This document shows positions 1 through 7,368 of a DNA stretch of 36,744 bases, one piece after another. Made by a program: the position numbers and the translations under genes. The notes beneath the pieces are model-generated. The model was not told where the DNA came from and made no database searches. It saw only the letters and a list, made by a program, of their open reading frames with translations. Each line of letters begins with the position of its first letter. The stretch's first letter is position 1. The stretch is from positions 1-36,744 of the forward strand of contig JALWYX010000070.1 of assembly GCA_027078415.1 (NCBI GenBank). The letters are read 5' to 3'. The DNA is from Thermoanaerobaculia bacterium. GTDB taxonomy: Bacteria > Acidobacteriota > Thermoanaerobaculia > JALWYX01.

Positions 1-342
1 TGTTAACCTCTCAAAGCCTTGTTGTTGTTTAAATTGTCCTATCTTAACTCTGTAATTTTTTACAGGAATATCTATATAGAAATCTTTAAACGCTACTTTA
101 CCTTTGGCAAAATCTAATTGAAATTTATATTTAACCCCTTTTCTGTATTTGCCTTTCAGATAGAACCTAGCTCTTTTAAAGTTGAAACGGTCGTTATAGT
201 CGGTAAATGGCCCGCCTTTACCTGAAGAAAACACACCTTGTACGTGAAAGCCTATCGACGGGTTTTCTACAGCTATTAAAGGGTGCACAAATACTAATGT
301 AAGTAAAATTAGCTGCTTTATATTCTTTTTCTTCCTTCTCAT
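1..342 (-). CDS. Phosphate-selective porin O/P-type outer-membrane protein (N-terminal part, cut by window edge)
   Basis: The first 114 residues of a reading frame run off the left edge. It starts at ATG 342-340 with a basic n-region (MRRKKK), a hydrophobic stretch and a likely signal-peptidase site after PLIA (about residue 25). The mature part shows the pattern of OprO/OprP-like porins: an arginine-rich first strand (FNFKRARFYLKG), a strand ending in QLDFA, and the family-typical KIGQFKQQQGFERL near the edge (usual form RIGQFK-P-G-E). By family it would be a beta-barrel channel of the outer membrane; substrate cannot be told. It lies 21 nt downstream of the M24 peptidase on the same strand. 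No clear Shine-Dalgarno precedes the ATG. The assignment rests on motifs only; the barrel is not visible beyond the edge. Confidence 0.7.
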   Translation of the reverse strand, partial: MRRKKKNIKQLILLTLVFVHPLIAVENPSIGFHVQGVFSSGKGGPFTDYNDRFNFKRARFYLKGKYRKGVKYKFQLDFAKGKVAFKDFYIDIPVKNYRVKIGQFKQQQGFERLT

Positions 343-363
343 TAGTATCTAATTAGGACATTT

Positions 364-1548
364 TTATATAGGGAAACGTAAGATCTCTTCTTGTATATTG
401 CCGCTGACTTTTGCTTCGTTTTCGGTAAGATATACGTTAATTTCTAGTCTTATACCTATATCGCCAGGTATATATATACCCGGTTCTATAGAGAAACCTG
501 TCCAAGGTAGTAAAGTTCTTTCGTCGTGTGTTTCTAGATTGTCTAGATTGGCTCCTTGACCGTGGTCTTCGGTGTCTATAGAGTGGCCTGTACGATGGAT
601 AAAATATTCTCCATAACCGTGGTTTTCGATCACTTTTCTTGCTATATCATCGACTTCATACCCGCGTATTTCTCTGTGTGGAAAGTTCCTTCTTATAAAA
701 TGCAACGCTTCGTCTCTTGCTTTTTTTACTATAGAGAATATATTTCTCTCTTTATCGGTTGGCTGCTTTCTGAATATAGCAACCCAAGTTATGTCTGCAT
801 ATACCGCTTCTTTCTTGTTTAATTTTGCCCATAGATCTATTAAAACTAGGTCTTCAGCTTTTATAGGATCGCTCTTTTCATTGCTAGGTTGATAGTGGGG
901 ATCTGCAGCGTTTTTGGCTATTGCTACTATAGGAGGAGAGTTTGTAATTAACCCATTTTCTGAAAATTCCTTTAATATTTTTTGCTGAGCTGTATACTCG
1001 TCTATCTTTTTACCTTTGGATAAATTGAATGCTATGAAACGAAAAGTATCGATCATTATCTCGTACAGCAGCTCTGCAGATTGTAAATGGGTTTCTAGTT
1101 GTTCTTTTGACCATACTGCACAAAATTTTTGCACTAGATCAGCTGAGGATACCAACTTACAATTTGCTGAAGTAAGAAGCTCAACAGTACCGTAATCTAG
1201 CCGTGAAACTGATGGAATACGCGCTCTCGGAGAATATTGACACGCGACTTTCCTGTTGAGTAAGTATTTGGTAATGATCTTTTCATGCTCTTCCCACCGT
1301 AGATAGGTTTCCTTTCTTTCTCCTGGTAAGTGGTCGAGAATATAGGGTTCCAACTTGTGTACAATTTTTAGAGGTGGTTCATGTGCAAATATAATATAGT
1401 ATGCTCTTCTAGAAACGAACTTGTCTCCTAAACCTAGAAAATGATCAGAGATTGGGTCGCTTTTTTGGAAAACCCGAAATAACCAGCAATCTATCTTTTC
1501 GTCTTGTAAAGCCTTTTGGATAGATTTTAATTTTTCTACCGTTATCAT
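364..1548 (-). CDS. M24-family metallopeptidase (Xaa-Pro aminopeptidase-like)
   Basis: A 394-residue protein with the pita-bread fold of family M24, which removes N-terminal residues (often before Pro) from peptides. The five expected metal ligands are visible: Asp238 (LIDLWAK), Asp252 (YADITW), His322 (RTGHSID), Glu355 (FSIEPGIY) and Glu369 (IRLEINVY), so an active dinuclear metal centre is likely. The first ~150 residues match the less conserved N-terminal domain of aminopeptidase P/prolidase relatives. No signal peptide is seen, so it is probably cytoplasmic. Substrate (dipeptide versus longer peptide) cannot be decided. It is divergent from the GAPDH-like gene, with 52 nt between the starts, and has no strong Shine-Dalgarno before its ATG. 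Confidence 0.85.
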   Translation of the reverse strand: MITVEKLKSIQKALQDEKIDCWLFRVFQKSDPISDHFLGLGDKFVSRRAYYIIFAHEPPLKIVHKLEPYILDHLPGERKETYLRWEEHEKIITKYLLNRKVACQYSPRARIPSVSRLDYGTVELLTSANCKLVSSADLVQKFCAVWSKEQLETHLQSAELLYEIMIDTFRFIAFNLSKGKKIDEYTAQQKILKEFSENGLITNSPPIVAIAKNAADPHYQPSNEKSDPIKAEDLVLIDLWAKLNKKEAVYADITWVAIFRKQPTDKERNIFSIVKKARDEALHFIRRNFPHREIRGYEVDDIARKVIENHGYGEYFIHRTGHSIDTEDHGQGANLDNLETHDERTLLPWTGFSIEPGIYIPGDIGIRLEINVYLTENEAKVSGNIQEEILRFPI

Positions 1549-1600
1549 ATGATAAAAATTAAATACAGCTACATTATATAGTCAAAGGGAGGATAATCAA
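1549..1600. promoter_or_regulatory. Short divergent promoter region
   Basis: This 52-nt spacer separates two divergent starts and must hold signals for both. On the minus strand TATAAT reads at 1578-1573, about 25 nt upstream of the M24 start. On the plus strand GGGAGG at 1587-1592 is a good Shine-Dalgarno, 8 nt before the ATG at 1601. No convincing -35 boxes were found, so the promoter call is tentative. Confidence 0.35.
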
Positions 1601-2665
1601 ATGGGTAAAAAAATTATACACGTTATAGGTACAGGTACAATAGGAGAACCTCTTATAGGACTTTTTGTAGATTTTCGTGAGAAATTTGAGATAGACGAGG
1701 TAACTTTTCACAAACGTACTCCTTTAAAGGGGGATAGGGCTAAGATAGAGCATCTTATTGGGCGTGGAGCTAAATTGGCTGTGGACGAAGATAAAGTTAA
1801 AGATTTTGAATCTTTAGGGCACAAGGTAAGTTTTACTGCAGATGAGGCTATTGAAAGAGCGACGGTTGTTATAGATTGTACTCCTGCAGGTAATAAAAAT
1901 AAGGAAGAGTTTTACTTAAAAGCTGATGGTCCTAAGGGATTTATAGCCCAAGGAAGCGAGTTTGGATTTGGAAAGCCGTACGTTAGAGGGGTAAACGATA
2001 AGGCGCTTGTGCCTGGTGAGGATAGGTTTATCCAGGTTGTCTCTTGTAATACCCACAACATAGTTACTCTTATAAAAACGATTTGTGAAGATGACGATGG
2101 TTACATACTAGATAAGGGAGTTTTTGTATGTATGCGTCGATCTAACGACGTTACACAGACGAGCAAGTTTGTACCTGCTCCTATGGTAGGAACGCATGAT
2201 GATGAAACTTATGGAACCCATCACGCACGAGATGCTCAATATCTATTTGAAACACTCAATATAAAATTAAATCTGTTTTCAAGCGCTATAAAAATAAATA
2301 CCCAATATATGCACTCTCTATGGTTCAACTTTCTAATAAGTAGGAGTATGAGTAAAGAAGAACTTGTAGATAGATTGCTTGCGAACCCCAGAGTGGCTGT
2401 TACGGAGAAACGTTACGCAAATTTGATATTCAGTTTTGGTAGAGATCATGGGTATTACGGTCGTATTCTTTCCCAAACGGTGGTAGTACTACCAACTTTA
2501 GCCGTTAGAAATGGTAATGAAATATATGGCTTTTGCTTTACTCCCCAGGACGGCAATTCCCTTCTATCCTCTATAGCTGCTACTCTGTGGTTTATAGATC
2601 CTGACCCCGAGTATGTAGATAAAAGGCTTAATCCTATAAGAAGGTGGATATACCGCGAAATATAG
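1601..2665 (+). CDS. Type II (archaeal-type) glyceraldehyde-3-phosphate dehydrogenase-like oxidoreductase
   Basis: A 354-residue protein related to archaeal GAPDH. Visible features: Rossmann motif GTGTIG (residues 10-15), DCTPAGNKNKEEFY (92-105) matching the archaeal D-TP-G---K motif, GFIAQGSEFG for the usual IFQGGEK, the nucleophile segment VVSCNTHN with Cys149, the MRRSND block for archaeal RRAAD, and GTHHARD (205-211) for SHHAKD with the catalytic His. Family enzymes oxidise glyceraldehyde 3-phosphate with NAD(P) and phosphate. The residues after Cys149 are THN rather than the usual TTG, so a different aldehyde substrate is possible. The start is fixed by GGGAGG 8 nt upstream. The next gene begins directly after the stop, so the two are probably co-transcribed. 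Confidence 0.75.
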   Translation: MGKKIIHVIGTGTIGEPLIGLFVDFREKFEIDEVTFHKRTPLKGDRAKIEHLIGRGAKLAVDEDKVKDFESLGHKVSFTADEAIERATVVIDCTPAGNKNKEEFYLKADGPKGFIAQGSEFGFGKPYVRGVNDKALVPGEDRFIQVVSCNTHNIVTLIKTICEDDDGYILDKGVFVCMRRSNDVTQTSKFVPAPMVGTHDDETYGTHHARDAQYLFETLNIKLNLFSSAIKINTQYMHSLWFNFLISRSMSKEELVDRLLANPRVAVTEKRYANLIFSFGRDHGYYGRILSQTVVVLPTLAVRNGNEIYGFCFTPQDGNSLLSSIAATLWFIDPDPEYVDKRLNPIRRWIYREI

Positions 2666-3502
2666 GTGAAGTTATCTATAGGTGAGTACACAATTAAGGG
2701 TTATTCAAGAGGAGGAGAGGGTACCTGGTTTAAAATTACACCTCCAAAAATACTTTTAGATGCAGGAAAAGTGGATGTAAGCATGGTGGGAGTGGATAAG
2801 TTGGTAATTAGCCACACCCACCTAGACCATGTATTAGCTTTGCCGCTGGTTATTTCGTGGAACTTCCTCAGACTGTCTAAAGTGGTTTCTATATTTTGCA
2901 GAGACACCGCGGTAAAACCTTTACTTGAATATCTTAATGCAAGCTCTGTTTTAGATGGACGGTCCTTTAAATATGAGTTGTGTCCCTTAAGAGAAGGGGA
3001 AGTTTTTACAATCGGTGATAATTGGGGAATAAAAATATATAAACATTCTCATCATTATACTTCTATTGCAACAGTTTTAGTTAAGAAAAAAAAGCACCTA
3101 AAGAAGAAATATTCACATCTAAGCGGTAGAGATTTGGCTCACTTGAAAAGTAAGGGAGTTGAAGTGGAAGAGACTATTTTTACCGATGAAATTATTTATT
3201 TTGGAGATTGTGGGTATGACGTGTTCTCAAAGAAGTGGAGATCTAAAATAGTATTTATAGATGCTACTTTTCTAGACAGTGAGAAAGATAGAGCTCGTTT
3301 GTATAACCATCTAACCGTTGAAGAGGTTGTTTATGCATTGAATGAAAAAATTATAGAATGTGAGACTGTGATTCTACACCATCTAAGTTGGCGATATAAA
3401 GTTGACCAGGTTATACAATCTTTAAAAAGATATATAAGTTCCCCCACCTATGATATATATCTTTGGGCAGACAGACCTTATTGCTTATCTGAGTTTTTTT
3501 AG
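2666..3502 (+). CDS. Metallo-beta-lactamase-fold hydrolase, RNase Z-like
   Basis: A 278-residue protein with the MBL signature HTHLDH (residues 50-55), a later Asp in YFGDCG and a late His in ILHHLSW, consistent with a two-zinc centre. The KHSHHYTSIATVL segment followed by a Lys-rich stretch and GRDLAHLKSKG resembles the substrate-inhibitory part of tRNase Z proteins, where substrate is the tRNA 3' end. It is shorter than typical RNase Z (about 300 residues) and lacks an obvious exosite arm, so it may be a paralogue acting on another phosphodiester. It starts with GTG immediately after the upstream stop, without a well-placed Shine-Dalgarno, which suggests translational coupling. Its 3' end overlaps the convergent small gene by 18 nt. 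Confidence 0.7.
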   Translation: MKLSIGEYTIKGYSRGGEGTWFKITPPKILLDAGKVDVSMVGVDKLVISHTHLDHVLALPLVISWNFLRLSKVVSIFCRDTAVKPLLEYLNASSVLDGRSFKYELCPLREGEVFTIGDNWGIKIYKHSHHYTSIATVLVKKKKHLKKKYSHLSGRDLAHLKSKGVEVEETIFTDEIIYFGDCGYDVFSKKWRSKIVFIDATFLDSEKDRARLYNHLTVEEVVYALNEKIIECETVILHHLSWRYKVDQVIQSLKRYISSPTYDIYLWADRPYCLSEFF

Positions 3503-3766
3503 TATCTCTTCAGCTTTAGCCTTACGTTCACTCTCAGGTATTAGGTAATGAAGCCGAATTTCTGTCCTTCCTGTAGAAGGTACTACAATTATTTCGTTGC
3601 CATCGTTGTCCTTGAAACGTAGTAATCTGTCACCCAACGGTGATACCGTTTCTCTAAACAAACTGCTTTTTTTAATTTTTTCAATAAAATCCTCTACTGT
3701 TTCCTCTTCTAGATCCAGCATCCACCTGATGTTTCTAAAACAGCCGCCCGATTTCTTTAATTTCAT
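3485..3766 (-). CDS. Small conserved-looking hypothetical protein (93 aa)
   Basis: Not recognised. It is a charged soluble 93-residue protein with an acidic helix (DLEEETVEDFIEKIKK), a central beta-like part (RLLRFKDNDGNEIIVV, then RTEIRLHYLI) and a basic C-terminal helix rich in Lys/Glu. No signal peptide or membrane segment is seen. Its start overlaps the stop of the upstream gene by 4 nt, a typical operonic coupling, so it is likely a real third gene behind the Roadblock and V4R-like genes. Its last 18 nt overlap the convergent RNase Z-like gene. Confidence 0.6.
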   Translation of the reverse strand: MKLKKSGGCFRNIRWMLDLEEETVEDFIEKIKKSSLFRETVSPLGDRLLRFKDNDGNEIIVVPSTGRTEIRLHYLIPESERKAKAEEILKKLR

Positions 3767-5007
3767 TCGCGCGTAACTACTACTTCTGTATAAGCAGAAC
3801 CTGTACAGATACTTTTAGTTTCCTCTACTTTCCAACCTATCCCCTCTTTAAATAATTTTCTATAAAGCTCATCATTTAATGTTATCTCGCTCTCCCAATC
3901 GAGCTTATCTATAAGCACCATAAATGCTTGTGATGCTCCTCTTACAAAAAAGTTGTTAGGCTCTTTACAGTGTCCAAACCTAGCTAAATAATATGGTGCT
4001 TCATAGTTTATGTAAGTTCTTAGTACTAACAACTTGTTAGGCTCAAAATCTTTTATAACCCATTTACCGAACCCTAATGCTCTTGCTATACCTGTTAAGT
4101 AACTTATAAGAAGCTCAGGGTCGTTGGAGGGTTTACCATATAAACTTTCCCATTCTGCCGAAGTTAAAATACCCCCAAATGTATTAAATACACATACGTG
4201 TCCAGATTCTTTTGCTAGGTTAGCAAAAGGTTTTGTAAGAAACGGTTTGTTTTCCTCGAGATACTTTAAAGTTTCGTACGTTATACCGTTGTAGTAGTTA
4301 CTTAGATGCATCGTGACATATACACCAAAAGCTTCAACTAATCCTCTTTCATCACCCTTAACTCCAGCGGTAAATTCTTTTAACGCTTTTGCAACTTCTC
4401 GAACTTTTTCTTCGTACTTACCTGGCCTGTAAAGCATCTCTAGATTTTCACAGTACTCCCTATCTACTAAAGGGTATTCATCTTTAGGAGAAGATTGTAA
4501 ATCTATTGTAAAGTAACACTGTTCACTGTCGATCGCTATACACTGCGTTTCGTCGGTGGTTAGGGAAAAAGTGGGTAGATTGAACGATACCTCTATAGCA
4601 GCCCTTGCAAACCCAGCAGCTACAGGATCTGCAGGGTGGAACCGTTTAACAAATTCACCGTACTTTTGCTTCCACGAATACCCGTAGTGCAGAAATTCTC
4701 CAATAGCTTCTCCTTTGTTGGTTTCCCAAAAAAGATTTATTTTACCGTGTCCCATATTTTTAAAAATCGTTTTTGCTAAAGTAAGCTTTTCTATAGGAGT
4801 TGATACATCTGAATTGGATATTGCATCTGCTAGAAGTTGATACCACGCTCTGTAAGCGACGTTACTACGTAATTCATAAGACTTTTGAGGACCTAAAGTA
4901 TCTTCTATAGTTTGATCCAGAAAAAGGTTAAAATGGTGGCAGTGATAAACAACCGGTGTGTTCCATAGATACATTAAATCGGTTTTTCCTGAGCAAAAAC
5001 GACTCAT
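3763..5007 (-). CDS. Duplicated V4R-like protein of unknown function (414 aa)
   Basis: Not a family I can name with certainty. Two halves look alike: residues ~11-170 and ~219-412. Each ends in a matching block, ETQCIAIDSEQCYFTI (153-168) and ETKSICTGSAYTEVVV (396-411), and earlier pairs also match (GKINLFWETNKGEA with NKLLVLRTYINYEA; AAGFARAAIEV with VRGASQAFMVL). The first block, with Cys156 and Cys164 eight apart, is reminiscent of the C-terminal Cys pair of V4R small-molecule-binding domains and of thiazoline-carboxylate hydrolase relatives. The second copy keeps only Cys401. An HCHH cluster lies at residues 22-25. No signal peptide is seen. A strong Shine-Dalgarno (AAGGAGAG) precedes the ATG. 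It lies between the Roadblock gene and a 4-nt-overlapping small gene. Confidence 0.6.
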   Translation of the reverse strand: MSRFCSGKTDLMYLWNTPVVYHCHHFNLFLDQTIEDTLGPQKSYELRSNVAYRAWYQLLADAISNSDVSTPIEKLTLAKTIFKNMGHGKINLFWETNKGEAIGEFLHYGYSWKQKYGEFVKRFHPADPVAAGFARAAIEVSFNLPTFSLTTDETQCIAIDSEQCYFTIDLQSSPKDEYPLVDREYCENLEMLYRPGKYEEKVREVAKALKEFTAGVKGDERGLVEAFGVYVTMHLSNYYNGITYETLKYLEENKPFLTKPFANLAKESGHVCVFNTFGGILTSAEWESLYGKPSNDPELLISYLTGIARALGFGKWVIKDFEPNKLLVLRTYINYEAPYYLARFGHCKEPNNFFVRGASQAFMVLIDKLDWESEITLNDELYRKLFKEGIGWKVEETKSICTGSAYTEVVVTRE

Positions 5008-5023
5008 TTTATATCTCTCCTTA

Positions 5024-5617
5024 CTAAAAAGGTAGTTTCTGAAGTCCTAATATATATTTAACACCTTCTCGTACCTTTTCGATCTCTTCTTCAGTTAACC
5101 CCATAGGGTTGTGGAATTTTGAGACATCTATACCTGTTACAAGAGACAGTCGATCTAACGCTACGTGAGTATCTATGGAGTATCGTTTCAGAAAGTTTAT
5201 AAGTTTTACTCCCTCGTTTAATGCAGATGGCGTTACGGTTTTTAAGTGAGGCTCTATCTGTTCTATAAGATTTTTAAGCTCCATGCGCATTATACCTAGA
5301 CTTACCGAACGATTGAAAATAGTTACTATATCGAAATACTTGTTTATTTCTTTAACCAGTAGAACAAACGGTTGGCTCTCTATTGTTATTTGAACGTTCT
5401 CTGGTATATCTAGTTGTTTTATAACTTTCCTATTAGCTCTTATAAGATCCCCCAAATATCCTGCGGTGGATTCAGTATCTATTGAAGAGTGTGGCGATGT
5501 CCACGAGGAGTAAAGGTTACCGTCAGGAAATGTTAAAACAAAAACAGCCTGTAGGCCGTCAATATCTTTCACGTAACGCCGCATGGAAAATGGTAAAGAT
5601 ACAGCGCTATCCTTCAT
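5024..5617 (-). CDS. Roadblock/LC7-domain protein (MglB-like fold)
   Basis: The N-terminal ~115 residues follow the Roadblock/LC7 pattern: helix, then DGLQAVFVLTFPDGNLYSS, a helix with AGYLGDLIRANRKVIKQL, paired strands (NVQITIES, PFVLLVKEI, FDIVTIFNRSVSLGIMRMEL) and a closing helix. Such proteins dimerise and often act as partners of small Ras-like GTPases. About 75 further residues carry helices without a recognised domain. I chose the second of two adjacent ATGs (5617-5615), about 197 codons, because GGAGG sits at 5623-5627 with 5-nt spacing. A longer frame reaches a TTG at 5689 but would put this Shine-Dalgarno inside the gene. No GTPase gene is adjacent in this window. It leads a likely three-gene operon. 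Confidence 0.7.
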   Translation of the reverse strand: MKDSAVSLPFSMRRYVKDIDGLQAVFVLTFPDGNLYSSWTSPHSSIDTESTAGYLGDLIRANRKVIKQLDIPENVQITIESQPFVLLVKEINKYFDIVTIFNRSVSLGIMRMELKNLIEQIEPHLKTVTPSALNEGVKLINFLKRYSIDTHVALDRLSLVTGIDVSKFHNPMGLTEEEIEKVREGVKYILGLQKLPF

Positions 5618-5739
5618 CATTTCCTCCAACGCTATTGTATATATTTGGATTATACTATATTCAGCAGATAACACTAGCGTAAAGTACAAATTTTATATTG
5701 TAGGTATATTTTGTTCGTTGTTTGTTAGTATTTAGAGTT

Positions 5740-6912
5740 ATGAAAGTAGGAGAGTTGGTAAAAGGTACTGTAGAAGAGATAGTGTTTGGAGGCTACGGGA
5801 TTTTGCGAGCAGATGGGAAAATAGTTTTTGTGGATCGAGTTCTGCCTGGAGAGCAAGTGGAAGTCCTTATAACTAAAGTGAAGAAAAAGTATTGTTTTGG
5901 GAAATTGAACAAAGTTGTAAAAGCGAGTAAGCACAGAATAAAACCTAAATGTAGATATTTTGATGAATGCGGAGGATGTGATTTTCAACATGTTGTATAT
6001 AAAGAACAACTGCGGTTAAAAGTCAATGCTGCCATTGCAGTTTTACGTAAGATAGGGAAAGTAACGGTAAACGATTATCAAGTGTATCCCAGTGACGAAG
6101 TTTGGGGTTATAGAATTAGAACTAGGTTTCATCTAGAAAAAATAGGGAGTAAAGTAAAGGTAGGTTTTTTTAAAAAAGGAACCCGTGATCTTGTACCTGT
6201 AAGCGAATGTCCTATTGCGGATGAACAGATTAATTTAGCTTTAAAGAAAATAGAACGTAGATTGCTTTTGGAAAGTATAAGCTGCAATTTTGTAGATGTT
6301 TTAGCTTGGAAAGGACAACTTAGTGTTTATCCCCCTATAGGAGACCTTTCCTATCAGGAACTAGAGATAGATGTAGGAGAGTTTAGATACATAGTTAACC
6401 CGCGTGTTTTTTTTCAGGTAAATAAGTTTTTGTTAAATACCTTGATAAAACTGGTGGTAGGTAAAATTAAAGGAGATAACGCATTAGATCTGTATGCAGG
6501 GGTTGGTTTTTTTTCCTTACCATTAGCTAGGAGGTTTAAAGAAGTTGTAGCAGTTGAAGGAGACAAAACAGCTTATTGGTACTTGAAGAAAAACTCTAAA
6601 TTGTTTCCCAATTTAACTGCTATTCATAAAGATGTTGATAGTTATTTAACAACTATTACTTCTCCTTACGAGGTTGTAGTTGTAGATCCTCCCAGAACAG
6701 GTCTTAATAAAACAGCGAGAAAACATTTGTGTGAAATAGTTGCCCGTTCTTTAATATATGTATCGTGTAATCCATCGACTCTCGCTCGGGATCTTTTTGA
6801 ACTTTCTTCAGTTTTTGATATAGAAAGTGTGACTTTTGTAGATCTGTTCCCTCATACTTACCATTTAGAGAGTATTGTTGTGTTAGTCCCTCGTTTCTAT
6901 AGTAAATTGTAA
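5740..6912 (+). CDS. 23S rRNA/tRNA m5U methyltransferase, TrmA/RlmD family
   Basis: SAM-dependent enzyme that methylates C5 of uridine in rRNA or tRNA. Numbered from the ATG at 5740 (390 residues): an N-terminal TRAM domain (~1-60), four Cys that would hold a 4Fe-4S cluster (Cys71, Cys77, Cys80, Cys157), the Rossmann SAM site ALDLYAGVGFFSL (~248-260), the DPPRTGL motif (~316-322) and the nucleophile in SCNPSTLARDL (Cys343). All elements of RlmD (RumA) are present; the exact target uridine cannot be read. The frame continues upstream to a TTG at 5722, but the ATG gives the normal TRAM start. Neither start has a strong Shine-Dalgarno. It is divergent from the Roadblock operon and stands alone. 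Confidence 0.88.
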   Translation: MKVGELVKGTVEEIVFGGYGILRADGKIVFVDRVLPGEQVEVLITKVKKKYCFGKLNKVVKASKHRIKPKCRYFDECGGCDFQHVVYKEQLRLKVNAAIAVLRKIGKVTVNDYQVYPSDEVWGYRIRTRFHLEKIGSKVKVGFFKKGTRDLVPVSECPIADEQINLALKKIERRLLLESISCNFVDVLAWKGQLSVYPPIGDLSYQELEIDVGEFRYIVNPRVFFQVNKFLLNTLIKLVVGKIKGDNALDLYAGVGFFSLPLARRFKEVVAVEGDKTAYWYLKKNSKLFPNLTAIHKDVDSYLTTITSPYEVVVVDPPRTGLNKTARKHLCEIVARSLIYVSCNPSTLARDLFELSSVFDIESVTFVDLFPHTYHLESIVVLVPRFYSKL

Positions 6913-7134
6913 GACTTTTAAAATTTTATTTCAAAAAATATAGATTTTCTCAATACCTGATTCTTAAGTGTATTACTGCTAACACCTTGCGTAGTAGGAT
7001 AAAAACTTATCTACGCACTGTAGTAGTTAAGGTTGTTCTTAGTTTATTTTTAGAGTTAGACTTTTTTATTCTTTTTAAAGCTCTTTCTCTTCGTTTTTAC
7101 TGCTACTTCTTAATGTATTGAGAACTGTTTAAAA
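6913..7134. other. Non-coding stretch with a small inverted repeat
   Basis: No coding frame is visible between the methyltransferase stop and the selenoprotein stop; the two genes converge here. An inverted repeat, TGCGTAG at 6988-6994 and CTACGCA at 7011-7017, can extend inward with ATAA/TTAT after a four-base bulge. It may help end transcription from both sides, but no clean U-tract follows it. Confidence 0.35.
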
Positions 7135-7368
7135 TTAGGTCATCGCTCTAAGCTTTTCTATAATTTCTTCTTCTGTTGGAAAACGGCGTTCTTTTCTTTT
7201 TGAGAATATGATCTCGTCTCCTACGCTGACTTCAAACACCCCGTCTTTGCCTTTTACAAGTTCACTTTCTATTCCTATTGTTTCTTTTATTTTGGCTGCC
7301 AAACTGGCAGCTCTAGGATAATAGTTTCATACTACACAATACTCTATTTTTACTTTTTTGCTACTCAT
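7135..7368 (-). CDS. SelW/SelT/SelH (Rdx)-family selenoprotein with in-frame TGA (Sec14)
   Basis: Reading the minus strand from ATG 7368-7366 to TAA 7137-7135 gives 77 residues if the in-frame TGA at 7329-7327 is read as selenocysteine. The N-terminus is MSSKKVKIEYCVV-U, then NYYPRAASLAAKIKE. This matches Rdx thioredoxin-like proteins, whose redox motif CxxC or CxxU follows the first beta-strand and precedes Y-PRA--LA. The rest also fits the family: GKDGVFEVSVGDEIIFSKR, then RRFPTEEEIIEKL. Here the motif is Cys11-Val-Val-Sec14. Frame and similarity run unbroken on both sides of the TGA, codon use matches the neighbours, and a hairpin starts 15 nt after the TGA. Role by family: thiol/selenol redox protein. 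TATAAT boxes at 7389-7384 and 7381-7376 could promote it; no clear Shine-Dalgarno is seen. Standard gene calling would miss it. Confidence 0.85.
7295..7311 (-). promoter_or_regulatory. Candidate bacterial SECIS hairpin
   Basis: In the mRNA sense, GCUGCC-AGUUU-GGCAGC forms a perfect six-base-pair stem with a five-base loop inside the coding region. The stem begins 15 nt and the loop 21 nt after the UGA. Bacterial SECIS elements lie within the coding sequence just downstream of UGA, with a G near the start of a small apical loop; here G is the second loop base. Recognition by SelB is inferred, not shown. Confidence 0.6.

Noticed and set aside
5618-5689. Longer start (TTG at 5689) for the Roadblock protein
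   Set aside because: GGAGG directly before the internal ATG pair and the normal Roadblock N-terminus favour the shorter form.
7135-7368. TGA read as Trp (alternative genetic code) instead of Sec
   Set aside because: Several genes end with TGA at family-typical lengths (gcvPB at 21274, the lipoprotein at 25162), and the TGA here falls exactly on the redox position where Cys or Sec is expected.
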